Assembly (NCBI RefSeq): GCF_003312875.1
Contig: NZ_CP015163.1
Coordinates: 6,758,001-6,822,000, forward strand
Source: Amycolatopsis albispora
GTDB taxonomy: Bacteria > Actinomycetota > Actinomycetes > Mycobacteriales > Pseudonocardiaceae
DNA: 64,000 bases
Direction: 5' to 3'
Numbering within the stretch: position 1 is the first letter of the stretch; every line of letters begins with the position of its first letter. Shown piece after piece: positions 7,923-16,362 of this stretch. A model generated the notes under the pieces. It did not search any database, was not told the DNA's origin, and worked only from the letters and a program-made list of their open reading frames with translations. Made by a program: the position numbers and the translations under genes.

Positions 7923-9311
7923 ATGAGCAACGAGGCTTTGGTGACCAGGCTCCGCGACGCGCTCGGCAAGGACGCCGTGCTGACCGACACCGACGTCACG
8001 GCCGCGTATTCACGCGACATGATGCCGCTCGCCGAGGCGGGCACCCCGCTGGCGGTGGTGCTGCCCGCGGACACCGAGCAGGTGCAGGCGGTGGTCCGCG
8101 CGTGCGCCGAGGCGAAGGTGCCGATCGTGCCGCGGGGCGCGGGCAGCGGGCTGTCCGGCGCGGCCAACGCGATCGACGGGTGCGTGGTGCTGGTGCTGAC
8201 CAAGCTCGACCAGGTCGTCGAGATCGACGCGGGCAACCGGCTCGCCGTGGTGCAGCCGGGCGTGGTCAACCTCGACTTCCGCAACGCGGTGGAGAAGCAC
8301 GGGCTGTTCTATCCGCCGGACCCGTCGAGCTACGACTGGTGCACGATCGGCGGCAACCTGTCCACGAACGCCGGCGGGCTGTGCTGCGTGAAGTACGGCG
8401 TGACCACCGACGCGGTGCTGGGCCTGGAAGTGGTGCTGGCCGACGGGTCGCTGCTGAAGACCGGCCGCCGCACGGTGAAGGGCGTGGCCGGGTACGACCT
8501 GGCGCGGTTGTTCGTCGGCAGCGAGGGCACGCTCGGCGTGATCACCCAGGCCACCGTGGCGCTCAAGCCGCTGCCGCAGGCGCCGGGCACGCTGGTCGCC
8601 GGGTTCACCACCACCGAAGCCGCCGGGGAGGCGGTGGCCAGGGTGGTGCGCGAGGGACTGGTGCCGTCGCTGATGGAGATCATGGACGCCGCCTCGATCA
8701 AGGCGGCCGAGACCTATCTGCGCACCGACATCGGCGCCGGTTCGGACTGCCAGGCGCTGCTGCTGTGCCAGTCGGACGCCGGTGGTGAGGTGGCCAGGCG
8801 GGAGCTGTCGGCGCTGGAGCAGATCTGCCGCGACTGCGGTGCCGACATGACCTACGCCACCGACGACCTCGCCGAGGGCAACATGCTGTTGCAGGCCCGC
8901 CGGGTGGTGCTGACCGCGCTGGAGACCTACGGCGTGTGGCTGACCGACGACGTGTCCGTGCCGCGCACCCGGATCGCCGAGCTGATCGCCGGGTGCCAGC
9001 GGATCAGCGAGGAGGTCGGGCTGCGGATCGCCGTGGTCGGGCACGCCGGCGACGGCAACATGCACCCGACGATCGTCTACGCGCCGGACTCCGAGGAGGA
9101 GTTCGCCAGGGCACGCACGGCGTTCGACGCGATCCTGGACGTCGGCCTGTCACTGGGCGGCACGGTCACCGGTGAGCACGGCGTCGGCAAGATCAAGCGG
9201 GAGTGGCTGGAGCGGGAGATCGGCCCGGTCGGCATGCGGGTGCACCGGGAGATCAAGCGCGCACTGGACCCGGAGAACCTGTTCAACCCCGGTTCCATGT
9301 TCTCTGTGTAA
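7923..9311 (+). CDS. FAD-linked oxidase, glycolate/D-lactate oxidase subunit GlcD type
   Basis: A 462-residue flavoprotein of the VAO family. Residues ~35-215 form the FAD-binding domain (VPIVPRGAGSGLSGAA, IGGNLSTNAGG, GVAGYDLARLFVGSEGTLGVIT). The C-terminal oxidase domain ends with HAGDGNMHPTI, TGEHGVGKIKR and KRALDPENLFNPG, all hallmarks of GlcD/D-lactate dehydrogenases. It oxidises a 2-hydroxy acid; glycolate or D-lactate is likely but not decided. No glcE/glcF partner genes are adjacent, so it may act alone or with a distant iron-sulfur protein. ATG at 7923 gives the family length; the ribosome site is weak. Confidence 0.92.
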   Translation: MSNEALVTRLRDALGKDAVLTDTDVTAAYSRDMMPLAEAGTPLAVVLPADTEQVQAVVRACAEAKVPIVPRGAGSGLSGAANAIDGCVVLVLTKLDQVVEIDAGNRLAVVQPGVVNLDFRNAVEKHGLFYPPDPSSYDWCTIGGNLSTNAGGLCCVKYGVTTDAVLGLEVVLADGSLLKTGRRTVKGVAGYDLARLFVGSEGTLGVITQATVALKPLPQAPGTLVAGFTTTEAAGEAVARVVREGLVPSLMEIMDAASIKAAETYLRTDIGAGSDCQALLLCQSDAGGEVARRELSALEQICRDCGADMTYATDDLAEGNMLLQARRVVLTALETYGVWLTDDVSVPRTRIAELIAGCQRISEEVGLRIAVVGHAGDGNMHPTIVYAPDSEEEFARARTAFDAILDVGLSLGGTVTGEHGVGKIKREWLEREIGPVGMRVHREIKRALDPENLFNPGSMFSV

Positions 9312-9426
9312 TGGCCGTGCCTCCGGCACGGCGGTGAGGTCGCTTTTGAGCCGGTCAACGGACCGGGGCACGCCGTGCCGCTGGGCGGCCCGGCGCACCC
9401 CGATCCGTTGACCGGCGCGACCTCAC
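9311..9426. repeat. Two-part palindromic element between convergent genes (TCGCTTTTGAGCCG type)
   Basis: Directly after the oxidase stop comes GCCGTGCC-TCC-GGCACGGC (9314-9332). It is followed by a long hairpin whose right arm (9404-9426) pairs continuously with two left segments, GTGAGGTCGC (9334-9343) and GCCGGTCAACGGA (9350-9362), which are separated by a TTTTGA bulge. The right arm runs into the dedA stop codon. The same order (GCC..TCC..GGC hairpin, then GGTCGCTTTTGAGCCG) recurs at 54124-54177. It probably acts as a bidirectional terminator. Confidence 0.7.
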
Positions 9427-10109
9427 GGCTGTTGGGGCTCCGGGGCGATCTCCGGGGCCCCGGCGGTGCGCTTCTTCTCGCGCCGCGCCTTGAGGTACTC
9501 GAAGACGATCGGCAGCACCGAGACCAGCACGATCAGGATGAAGATCGCGTCCACGTTGTCGCGGATGAACGGGATGGTGCCCAGCAGCGAGCCCAGCACG
9601 ATCAGGCCGGCGGCCCAGAGAATGCCGCCGATCACCGTGTAGGTGAAGTACTTCTTCGGGTCCATCCGGCCGATGCCGGCGATCCAGGTGATGAAGGTCC
9701 GCACGAACGGCACGAACCGCGCCAGCACGACCGCCTTCGGGCCGTGCTTCTCCAGGAACGCGTGCGTCTGGTCGACGTACTCCTGCTTGAAGAACTTCGA
9801 GTTCTTCTTGAACAGCGCGGGGCCGACCTTCCAGCCGATGCCGAAGCCGACCACGTTGCCGATCAGCGCGGCGGCGGTGGCGCAGGTGCAGACCAGCCAC
9901 AGCGGCAGGTCGATGCTGCCGTTGGCGACGAAGAGCCCGGCGGTGAACAGCAGGGAGTCACCCGGCAGCACCGGGAACACGCTGCTCTCCGCGAAGATGA
10001 TCAGGCACAGCACGCCGAGCACGGCCGGGCCGAGCCCCGACAGCAGGATCTCGGGGTTGAGCCAGTCGGGCATGATGCTCATCTGGTCGATGTTCTGCGC
10101 TGCGCTCAC
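9423..10109 (-). CDS. DedA/SNARE-associated family membrane protein
   Basis: A 228-residue integral membrane protein of the DedA family, which is involved in membrane homeostasis and lipid-carrier flipping. Diagnostic motifs are FAESSVFPVLPGDSLLF (residues ~40-55), NVVGFGIGWKVG and the FVPFVRTFITWIAGIGRMD block with its conserved arginine. Four to five hydrophobic segments are seen, and the C-terminus is basic (EYLKARREKKR). GTG at 10109 was chosen; ATG at 10082 is an alternative, and neither has a clear ribosome site. DedA near fba and purA is also seen in mycobacteria. Confidence 0.9.
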   Translation of the reverse strand: MSAAQNIDQMSIMPDWLNPEILLSGLGPAVLGVLCLIIFAESSVFPVLPGDSLLFTAGLFVANGSIDLPLWLVCTCATAAALIGNVVGFGIGWKVGPALFKKNSKFFKQEYVDQTHAFLEKHGPKAVVLARFVPFVRTFITWIAGIGRMDPKKYFTYTVIGGILWAAGLIVLGSLLGTIPFIRDNVDAIFILIVLVSVLPIVFEYLKARREKKRTAGAPEIAPEPQQP

Positions 10110-10141
10110 GCCGGAACACGGTACAGCGTCACCCGAGGTCA

Positions 10142-10498
10142 CTAGAGCAGGGTGAGCAGGCCCGCCACCGCACCCGCCGCCAGGCCCAGCAGCACGGCGA
10201 GCAGCAGCACCCACCACGCGGCGATCGGCGCCGGTGCTTCCGCCTGTCGGGTCGCCGTGACGGACGGCTCCGGCGAAGGCGCGGGCGGCTCCAGCGCCGC
10301 GCGCTCGCGTTCCAGCGAACCGGCGTCAGCACCGGACAGCAGCCCGTATCCGGCTGGCGCCGGGAACGACGGCGCGGCCAGGTGCTGGGTCGGCGGCTCC
10401 GCCACCGGTTCCGCCTGCCGGGCGGGCTGCGGTGCCCGCACGGCCTGCGCCCGCAGAGCCTCGGCCAGCAGGCGCTCGGGGTCTTCCGGCTCGCTCAC
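10142..10498 (-). CDS. Small single-pass membrane protein, function unknown
   Basis: A 118-residue protein. The N-terminus is helical and charged (PEDPERLLAEALRAQAVR); the middle is Pro/Ala-rich and disordered. A single C-terminal hydrophobic helix (~93-116, AWWVLLLAVLLGLAAGAVAG) would anchor it as a tail-anchored protein. It begins 20 bases after nagA and is probably in the same transcript. Codon use is like its neighbours. Function is not recognised. Confidence 0.65.
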   Translation of the reverse strand: MSEPEDPERLLAEALRAQAVRAPQPARQAEPVAEPPTQHLAAPSFPAPAGYGLLSGADAGSLERERAALEPPAPSPEPSVTATRQAEAPAPIAAWWVLLLAVLLGLAAGAVAGLLTLL

Positions 10499-10517
10499 GC
10501 CGTCCAGCGTATCGGGG

Positions 10518-11690
10518 TCATCCGGCGTCCGGGATCCACTGGCCCCGGCGCAGCACCCGGGCCGGGCGCAGCTCGTCGTCGAGCACCACCAGGTCCGCGG
10601 ACAGCCCCGGTCGCAGCGAGCCGGTCTCCTTCTCGATGCCGAGCAGTTCCGCCGGCCGCGTCGAGGTGGCGCGCACCGCCTCGGCCACCGACAGGCCCGC
10701 GCCCTTGACCAGGTTGCGGAAGGCGGTGTCCATGGTGAGCGTGCTCCCGGCCAGCGAGCCGTTCTCGGCCAGCGTGGCCACCCCGCCGGTGACGTCGACC
10801 TCCAGCCTGCCCAGCCGGTAGCTGCCGTCGGCCGCGTCGGTGGCCGACATGGCGTCGGTGACCAGCACCGTCCGATCCGGACCGGCGTGCCGCGCGGCCA
10901 GCCGCAGCATGGTCGGGTGGACGTGCACCAGGTCGCAGATCAGCTCGACGGTGACCCGCTCGTCGTCCAGCAGGGTGCCGATCGGGCCGGGCTCGCGGTG
11001 GTGCAGCGGGCGCATGCCGTTGAACAGGTGCGTGGCCACCGTGGCGCCGGCGTCGATGGCCGGGCGGATCTGCTCCTCGACGCCGTCGGTGTGCCCGATC
11101 GCGGCGATCACCCCGGCCTCGGTGAGCTGGCGGATCGCCTTGACCCCGCCGTGCAGCTCGGGCGCCAGCGTGATCATCCGGATGGCGTCCTTGCCCTCGC
11201 GGAGCAGCCTGCTCACCGTGGCGGTGTCCGGTTCGAGCAGTGCGCCCGGATCGTGTGCCCCGCAGCGGGCCTTCGAGATGAACGGGCCTTCCAGGTGCAC
11301 CCCGGCCAGCTCGCCGTCGGTGACCAGCTCGGCGAGCGCGCCCACCTGGCGGCCCAGCTCCGGCACCGCCTCGGAGACCAGGCTCGCCAGCAGGGTGGTG
11401 GTGCCGTGCCTGCGGTGCGCGTGGACCGCGCGGAGCAGCTGTTCCGGCTGCCCACTGGAAAATGATCCACCACCGCCGCCGTGGCAGTGCGTGTCGACGA
11501 AGCCCGGTACGACCAGCGCGCCACCGACGTCGAGGTGTCTGCCCGCCGGCGGTGTGCCGCTGCCGACCGCGCTGATCGAGCCGCCCGACACGGCCAGCCA
11601 GGTGGCGTCGTTGGTCTCCTCTTCCGGTGTGGCCAGCCGGCCCCCGGTGATCACGAAATCGATTTCGGCACCCGTCACGCGTTCCAGCAT
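10518..11690 (-). CDS. nagA: N-acetylglucosamine-6-phosphate deacetylase
   Basis: A 390-residue amidohydrolase that converts N-acetylglucosamine 6-phosphate to glucosamine 6-phosphate in amino-sugar use and cell-wall recycling. Metal and active-site motifs are all present: VDTHCHGGG (~65-73), HLEGPFISKARCGAHD (~145-160), IGHTDG (~215), THLFNGMRPLHHREPG (~235-250) and the catalytic Asp in VTDAMSA (~290). ATG at 11690 sits 2 bases from a DasR-type site, so expression is probably controlled by glucosamine 6-phosphate through DasR. No nagB is adjacent. Confidence 0.95.
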   Translation of the reverse strand: MLERVTGAEIDFVITGGRLATPEEETNDATWLAVSGGSISAVGSGTPPAGRHLDVGGALVVPGFVDTHCHGGGGGSFSSGQPEQLLRAVHAHRRHGTTTLLASLVSEAVPELGRQVGALAELVTDGELAGVHLEGPFISKARCGAHDPGALLEPDTATVSRLLREGKDAIRMITLAPELHGGVKAIRQLTEAGVIAAIGHTDGVEEQIRPAIDAGATVATHLFNGMRPLHHREPGPIGTLLDDERVTVELICDLVHVHPTMLRLAARHAGPDRTVLVTDAMSATDAADGSYRLGRLEVDVTGGVATLAENGSLAGSTLTMDTAFRNLVKGAGLSVAEAVRATSTRPAELLGIEKETGSLRPGLSADLVVLDDELRPARVLRRGQWIPDAG

Positions 11691-11692
11691 AT

Positions 11693-11704
11693 TGGTCTAA
11701 ACCA
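11693..11704. promoter_or_regulatory. DasR-responsive element (dre) at nagA
   Basis: TGGTCTAAACCA is a near-perfect palindrome matching the known dre consensus TGGTCTAGACCA, with one change in the centre. It ends 2 bases upstream of the nagA start. In actinomycetes the GntR regulator DasR binds such sites at nag genes, so repression of nagA is a confident inference. Confidence 0.8.
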
Positions 11705-11778
11705 GCTGATGGGTCACAACCCGCCAACCATGTGCGCAGATACGCCGTTCGAGGGGTGGTTCCCGGGGTTCACCAGGG

Positions 11779-12354
11779 CTAGTTGGGTGATTGCATCGCC
11801 CGCTGCAGGGCCTCCAGCGCCCGGCTCGCGGTCGACTTCACGGTGCCCTTGGAGATGCCGGCGGCCTCGGAGATCTCCGCCTCGGACAGGCCACCATAGT
11901 AACGGAGCACCAGCACCTCGCGCTGGCGCGGCGGCAGCTTGGACAGCGCGTTCACCACCGCCTGGTGCTCGGTGGACAGCATCGCCAGGCTCTCCGCGGA
12001 CCGCGCGTTGACCGCGTGCGGCGGCACGTACTCGCGGGCGGTCTTGCGGCGGCGCAGCACGCTGCGTGAGCCATTGACCACAGCGGTTCGCAAATAACCA
12101 ACAGCAGCCGCGGCGTCGCGGAGCCGTCCCCAGTTCCGGTGCAGGCCGGTGAACGCCTCCTGCACCACGTCCTCCGCGGTGGCCGGTTCGTCGACCAGCA
12201 GGATGGCCAGGCGGACCAGGCGCATCCGGTGCGTGCGGTAGAGGTCCTCCAGGGTCAGTGGTGCGGCGGGGGGCGGCGGTGCCGCCGGCCCGTCGACCGC
12301 GCGCAGGTGGCCGAGCGTGCGCTCCACGCTCTGCTCAGCGCTCGCCTCGTGCAT
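11779..12354 (-). CDS. SigE-family ECF sigma factor
   Basis: A 191-residue sigma factor. Region 2 lies at ~40-105 (LEDLYRTHRMRLVRLAILLVD, ATAEDVVQEAFTGLHRNW, LRTAVVNGSRSVLRRRK) and region 4 at ~130-185 (LSKLPPRQREVLVLRYYGGLSEAEIS, SKGTVKSTASRALEAL). This is the actinobacterial SigE-like group. ATG at 12354 is preceded by AGGGGACG. No anti-sigma gene follows; the next gene downstream on the strand is nagA, which has its own operator. Confidence 0.92.
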   Translation of the reverse strand: MHEASAEQSVERTLGHLRAVDGPAAPPPPAAPLTLEDLYRTHRMRLVRLAILLVDEPATAEDVVQEAFTGLHRNWGRLRDAAAAVGYLRTAVVNGSRSVLRRRKTAREYVPPHAVNARSAESLAMLSTEHQAVVNALSKLPPRQREVLVLRYYGGLSEAEISEAAGISKGTVKSTASRALEALQRAMQSPN

Positions 12355-12522
12355 GGTCCGCCCGTCCCCTGCTGGTCTCCGCCCGTACCCGGGTGTGTTC
12401 GCCGGGTCGGTTACCGTTTGCCGCGCCTGCCTGCTCACACCGGCAACACGCACGCAAAGCGTATCGGGTTGGCCAGGCGGCGCCACTGCCCGAACCCCGA
12501 GACCCCGCGATCCGGAGGCGTC

Positions 12523-12804
12523 ATGGCCTGGTTCCTCGTCGAAATCCGCTATGTGCAGGAGAAGTACGCCGAGGTGCGTCCCGCGCACCGCGCCTTCCTG
12601 GCCGAGCTGGCCGACCAGGGCGTGGTGGCGATCGGCGGCCCGCTGACCGACGGCACCGGCGGGATCACCCTCTACCAAGCCGAGGACGAAGAAGCCCTGC
12701 GGAAGATCATCGACCAGGACCCGTACTTCCTCGAAGGCGCGGTGGCCGAGCGGACCGTGCGCGGGTTCGAGCCGAAGATCGGCGCCTGGCTGCCCAAGGA
12801 CTAG
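12523..12804 (+). CDS. YciI-like domain protein
   Basis: A 93-residue single-domain protein of the YCII family (ferredoxin-like fold). It shows the conserved pattern R..HR.FL..L...G....GGPL and a late DQDPYFLEGAVAERTVRGFEPKIG, with the usual His/Asp pair. The biochemical role is not settled for this family. ATG at 12523 follows CGGAGG. It converges on the dehydrogenase at 12801, sharing a 4-base overlap at the stop codons. Confidence 0.88.
   Translation: MAWFLVEIRYVQEKYAEVRPAHRAFLAELADQGVVAIGGPLTDGTGGITLYQAEDEEALRKIIDQDPYFLEGAVAERTVRGFEPKIGAWLPKD
12801..12804. other. Shared CTAG stop overlap of convergent genes
   Basis: The palindrome CTAG supplies TAG to the plus-strand yciI-like gene (12802-12804) and TAG to the minus-strand dehydrogenase (12801-12803). 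It is one of four such 4-base convergent overlaps in the window. Confidence 0.9.
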
Positions 12805-13685
12805 ACGCCGGTGGCGGCGCGGCCTCCGTGACCGGTCACGGAGGCCTCCTTGGCGCCGCGCCTGGCGATGTCCTCCAGCGCCGCCTTGTCCGCCGACGGC
12901 ACCCGCGACCGCGAGCCCAGCTCGATGATCGGCGGCAGGAAGGCCCTGAGCAGCTTCAGCCCGCCGACCCAGCGCGGCACGTGGATCGTGCGGCCCCGGC
13001 GCAGGATGCCCGCTTCGAGGCAGTCCAGCGCGGTGGACAGCGGGTAGGTCTTGCCGATCAGCCCCGGCATGCCCGCGCGCAGCTTGCCGAACACCGGGTG
13101 CGCGTCGGCGCTTTCCACCAGGTCCGTGCGGATCCAGGTGGGGTGCGCGACGCCGACCTTGACGCCGAGGTGGGCGACTTCGGCGCGCAGGCTGTTCGAG
13201 AACGCCTCCACCCCGGCCTTCGCGGCCGCGTAGTTGGCCATGCCGGGCGCGTGCGTGATCGCGGCGAGCGAGGAGATCGCCAGCAGGTAGCCCTTGCGCT
13301 CGATGACGTGCGGCAGCGTCACGCGGAACGTGCGCCAGACGCCGAGCAGGTCCACCTCGATCACCTTCTCGAAGGCGGCCGGGTCGACCGAGCGCACGAA
13401 GCCGGTGGTCGCGATGCCCGCGTTCGCGATGACGATGTCGATGCCGCCGAAGTGCGCGACGACCTCGGCGGTGACGCGTTCGAGCGCGTCCCAGCTGGTC
13501 ACGTCGGCTTCCCAGGACCGGGCCGCGGAGCCGATGCGCTCGGCCACCTTCGCCTGCTCCTCGGCTTCGAGGCCGACCAGTGCCACCTTGGCGCCCCGCG
13601 CCGCCAGCCGCTCCGCGAGCCCGGCGCCGATTCCGCGCGCCGCACCCGTGATGAGCACGACCTTTCCGCTGACCTTGCGAGCCAT
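12801..13685 (-). CDS. Short-chain dehydrogenase/reductase
   Basis: A 294-residue classical SDR. It has the nucleotide-binding TGAARGIGAGLAERLAARG (~12-30), NAGIA (~87), catalytic Ser in SSLAA (~139) and YAAAKAG (Tyr/Lys ~152-156). A C-terminal extension of ~70 residues ends in Gly-rich sequence. The substrate is unknown; related actinobacterial enzymes are often annotated for steroid or lipid alcohols. ATG at 13685 follows a strong GAGGAGG. A TetR-like dyad lies 45 bases upstream, but no TetR gene is adjacent. Confidence 0.92.
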   Translation of the reverse strand: MARKVSGKVVLITGAARGIGAGLAERLAARGAKVALVGLEAEEQAKVAERIGSAARSWEADVTSWDALERVTAEVVAHFGGIDIVIANAGIATTGFVRSVDPAAFEKVIEVDLLGVWRTFRVTLPHVIERKGYLLAISSLAAITHAPGMANYAAAKAGVEAFSNSLRAEVAHLGVKVGVAHPTWIRTDLVESADAHPVFGKLRAGMPGLIGKTYPLSTALDCLEAGILRRGRTIHVPRWVGGLKLLRAFLPPIIELGSRSRVPSADKAALEDIARRGAKEASVTGHGGRAATGV

Positions 13686-13729
13686 GGTGCCTCCTCGTCG
13701 AGTTCCTCGACCGGCACGGTACCTCACCT

Positions 13730-13755
13730 TACCGCCAGTAGGCTACTGGTCGGTA
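13730..13755. promoter_or_regulatory. TetR-type operator candidate between divergent SDR and F420 genes
   Basis: The arms TACCGCCAGTAG and CTACTGGTCGGTA form a 26-bp imperfect dyad. It sits 45 bases from the dehydrogenase start and 46 from the F420-type oxidoreductase start, so a dimeric regulator could control both. The regulator gene is not in the neighbourhood. Confidence 0.6.
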
Positions 13756-13800
13756 GCAACGCGCTGGAATGAACCGATCACCGCCCGGGTTGGCACGGGC

Positions 13801-14622
13801 ATGGCATTCGAACTCGGCAAGATCGGGGTCTGGCGCCCCGCCTGGACCTCGACCCCGGAACTCGCCGCGAAGGCGGAGGAACTCGGCTACGGCACGTGGT
13901 GGATCGGCGGCTCGCCTCCCGCGGAACTGGAGATCGTCGAGCAGCTGCTGGCCGCGACCAGCTCGCTGACCGTGGCCACCAGCATCGTGAACATGTGGTC
14001 CGCCGACGCCACCGAGGTGGCGCGCTCCTACCACCGCATCGAGGAGCGCTACCCCGGCCGGTTCCTGCTCGGCGTCGGCATCGGGCACCCGGAAGCCACG
14101 CAGGAGTACCAGAAGCCGTACGACAAGATCGTCGAATACCTGGACCAGCTCGACGCCGGTGGGGTGCCGGTGCGGGCCCGTGCGCTGGCGGCGCTCGGGC
14201 CCAAGGTGCTCAAGCTGTCCGCCGAGCGCACCCTCGGCGCGCTGCCCTACCTGACCACCCCGGAGCACACCCGGCAGGCGCGTGAGCTGCTCGGCAAGGA
14301 CGCGCTGCTGGTCGCCGAGCACAAGGTGGTGCTGGACACCGACGAGGCGCGGGCCCGCGCCACCGGCCGCGAGATGGTCAAGATGTACCTGCGGCTGCGC
14401 AACTACACGACCAACCTCAAGCGCCTCGGCTTCACCGACGAGGACGTCGCCGGGGACGGCAGCGACCGGCTGATCGACGCGCTCGCGCTGCACGGTGACG
14501 CCGAACACATCGCGGCGGGCCTGAAGGCGCACCTCGACGCCGGTGCCGATCACGTGGCCATCCAGCCGCTCGGCGACGACCCGGTGCCCGCCCTCGAAGC
14601 GCTGGCTCAGCTCGCCAGGTAG
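13801..14622 (+). CDS. F420-dependent LLM-class oxidoreductase
   Basis: A 273-residue luciferase-like TIM-barrel protein. It resembles the probable F420-dependent group with N-terminal ELGKIGVWRP, central GRFLLGVGIGHPEA and C-terminal GADHVAIQPLGDDP. Such enzymes use deazaflavin F420 for hydride transfer; the substrate is not predictable. ATG at 13801 is chosen on length; no ribosome site is obvious. It is divergent from the SDR across an operator-like dyad, and its 3' end overlaps the convergent HD-domain gene by 16 bases. Confidence 0.85.
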   Translation: MAFELGKIGVWRPAWTSTPELAAKAEELGYGTWWIGGSPPAELEIVEQLLAATSSLTVATSIVNMWSADATEVARSYHRIEERYPGRFLLGVGIGHPEATQEYQKPYDKIVEYLDQLDAGGVPVRARALAALGPKVLKLSAERTLGALPYLTTPEHTRQARELLGKDALLVAEHKVVLDTDEARARATGREMVKMYLRLRNYTTNLKRLGFTDEDVAGDGSDRLIDALALHGDAEHIAAGLKAHLDAGADHVAIQPLGDDPVPALEALAQLAR

Positions 14623-15173
14623 GCGTAGTTCTCCTGCCACTCGGCGAACCGGTCGCGGAAGTACGGCAGCCGGTCGGCGAGTGGCAGGAAAACCCGCACG
14701 GTTTCGGCGTAGTAGCTCGCCTGCTTGGCCGGTCGCGGATGGGTGTGCAGCCGCTGCACGTTGCTGTAGCGGTCGGCGAGCTTGATCGTCAGCACCTCCT
14801 CCGGCGCGGTGACGAACCGGCTGAGGTAGCTCTCGCGGGAACCCGCCTTGGTCACCCAGTCGACCAGCTCGGCCACCTGCGGGCCGAACTCGTCGCGGAC
14901 CTCGCCCAGGCTGCACGGTGTGTCCTCGACCACGTCGTGCAGCAGGGCGGCGGCCAGCACGTCCGGTTCGCGGGCCCCGGCGTCGATGGCGATCTCCAGC
15001 GCTTCCAGCAGGTGCCACGCGTACGGCTCACCGGCGGGCCGGGTTTGGTCGCCGTGGTGCGCCACGGCGAATTCGTACGCGCGGGCCAGCCGTTCGACGG
15101 TTTCCGCGGGCAGCGCACCGTCCAGCGCGGCCGCCGCGGACGGCCAGTCGCGCCAGGACCCGAAAACGCGCAT
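14607..15173 (-). CDS. HD-domain hydrolase of the RelA/SpoT type
   Basis: A 188-residue single-domain protein like the N-terminal hydrolase of SpoT. The HD motif is AALLHDVVEDT (~72-82), with an upstream His in YAWHLLEALEIA and the downstream TIKLADRYSNVQRLH block. Small alarmone hydrolases (MESH1-like) have this size, so (p)ppGpp hydrolysis is possible, but other nucleotide substrates cannot be excluded. There is no synthetase or TGS domain. ATG at 15173. Confidence 0.85.
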   Translation of the reverse strand: MRVFGSWRDWPSAAAALDGALPAETVERLARAYEFAVAHHGDQTRPAGEPYAWHLLEALEIAIDAGAREPDVLAAALLHDVVEDTPCSLGEVRDEFGPQVAELVDWVTKAGSRESYLSRFVTAPEEVLTIKLADRYSNVQRLHTHPRPAKQASYYAETVRVFLPLADRLPYFRDRFAEWQENYAYLAS

Positions 15174-15275
15174 CGCGCACCCCCTTTTCGCCTGATCAGG
15201 CTAGCCGGTCGGTGGTCTGCAGGTGGCTCGTAAGATGCGCTTGAACGGCGAACCCTGCTTCGAGGAGGACCAACG

Positions 15276-16307
15276 ATGCCCATCGCCACCCCCGAGGTCT
15301 ACGCGGAAATGCTGGACCGGGCCAAGGCGAACGAGTTCGCTTATCCCGCCATCAACGTGACCTCTTCGGAAACCCTGAACGCGGCCATCCGCGGCTTCGC
15401 CGAGGCGGAGAGCGACGGGATCATCCAGTTCTCCACCGGTGGGTCGGAGTTCGCCTCGGGGCAGAAGGTCAAGGACATGGTGGTCGGGGCGACCGCGCTG
15501 GCCGAGTTCGCGCACGTGGTCGCCGAGAAGTACCCGATCAACGTCGCGCTGCACACCGACCACTGCCCGAAGGACAAGCTGGACGGCTTCGTCCGGCCGC
15601 TGATCGACATCTCCGCCGAGCGGGTCAAGCAGGGGCAGAACCCGCTGTTCCAGTCCCACATGTGGGACGGCTCGGCGATCGACCTGGACGAGAACCTGGA
15701 GATCGCGGCGGAGCTGCTGGCCAAGACCGCCGCCGCGAAGATCATTCTCGAGGTGGAGATCGGCGTGGTCGGCGGTGAGGAGGACGGTGTCGCCAACGAC
15801 ATCAACGACAAGCTGTACACCGCCGACGGCGACTTCGTGAAGACGATCGACGCGCTGGGTGCCGGTGAGAAGGGCCGCTACCTGCTGGCCGCGACCTTCG
15901 GCAACGTGCACGGCGTGTACAAGCCGGGCAACGTGAAGCTGCGCCCGGAGGTGCTCAAGAACGGCCAGGCGGTGGCCGCCGAGAAGCTGGGCCTCCCGGC
16001 CGGTTCGAAGCCGTTCGAGCTGGTGTTCCACGGCGGTTCCGGCTCGCTGCTGGAGGAGATCCACGAGGCGGTGTCGTACGGCGTGGTGAAGATGAACGTC
16101 GACACCGACACGCAGTACGCCTTCTCGCGCCCGATTGCGGACCACTTCTTCAAGAACTACGACGGCGTGCTGAAGATCGACGGCGAGGTCGGCAACAAGA
16201 AGGTCTACGACCCGCGCAGCTACCTCAAGGTCGCCGAGGGCGCCATGGCCGCCCGCGTGGTCGAAGCCGCCGAATCCCTGAAGTCGGCTGGCCAGAAGCT
16301 CAAGTAG
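15276..16307 (+). CDS. fba: Class II fructose-bisphosphate aldolase
   Basis: A 343-residue zinc aldolase of glycolysis and gluconeogenesis, cleaving fructose 1,6-bisphosphate to dihydroxyacetone phosphate and glyceraldehyde 3-phosphate. Zinc and active-site motifs are visible: VALHTDHCPKD (~91-101), LEVEIGVVGGEEDGV (~160-175), GNVHGVYKPGNVKL (~210) and VFHGGSGS (~250). ATG at 15276 follows GAGGAGG. The length and long insertion loops match the actinobacterial type. Two strong terminators follow. Being monocistronic, it is probably highly and constitutively expressed. Confidence 0.98.
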   Translation: MPIATPEVYAEMLDRAKANEFAYPAINVTSSETLNAAIRGFAEAESDGIIQFSTGGSEFASGQKVKDMVVGATALAEFAHVVAEKYPINVALHTDHCPKDKLDGFVRPLIDISAERVKQGQNPLFQSHMWDGSAIDLDENLEIAAELLAKTAAAKIILEVEIGVVGGEEDGVANDINDKLYTADGDFVKTIDALGAGEKGRYLLAATFGNVHGVYKPGNVKLRPEVLKNGQAVAAEKLGLPAGSKPFELVFHGGSGSLLEEIHEAVSYGVVKMNVDTDTQYAFSRPIADHFFKNYDGVLKIDGEVGNKKVYDPRSYLKVAEGAMAARVVEAAESLKSAGQKLK

Positions 16308-16315
16308 GGCTGGGG

Positions 16316-16352
16316 CCGGGGCTTCCCGGTGGCGGAGGCCACCCCGGTTTTT
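16316..16352 (+). terminator. Intrinsic terminator of fba
   Basis: GGTGGC-GGAG-GCCACC (16328-16343) lies within a larger CCGGGG...CCCCGG pairing and is followed by TTTTT (16348-16352). It starts about 10 bases after the fba stop. Confidence 0.8.
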
Positions 16353-16362
16353 CAGTGTGACT

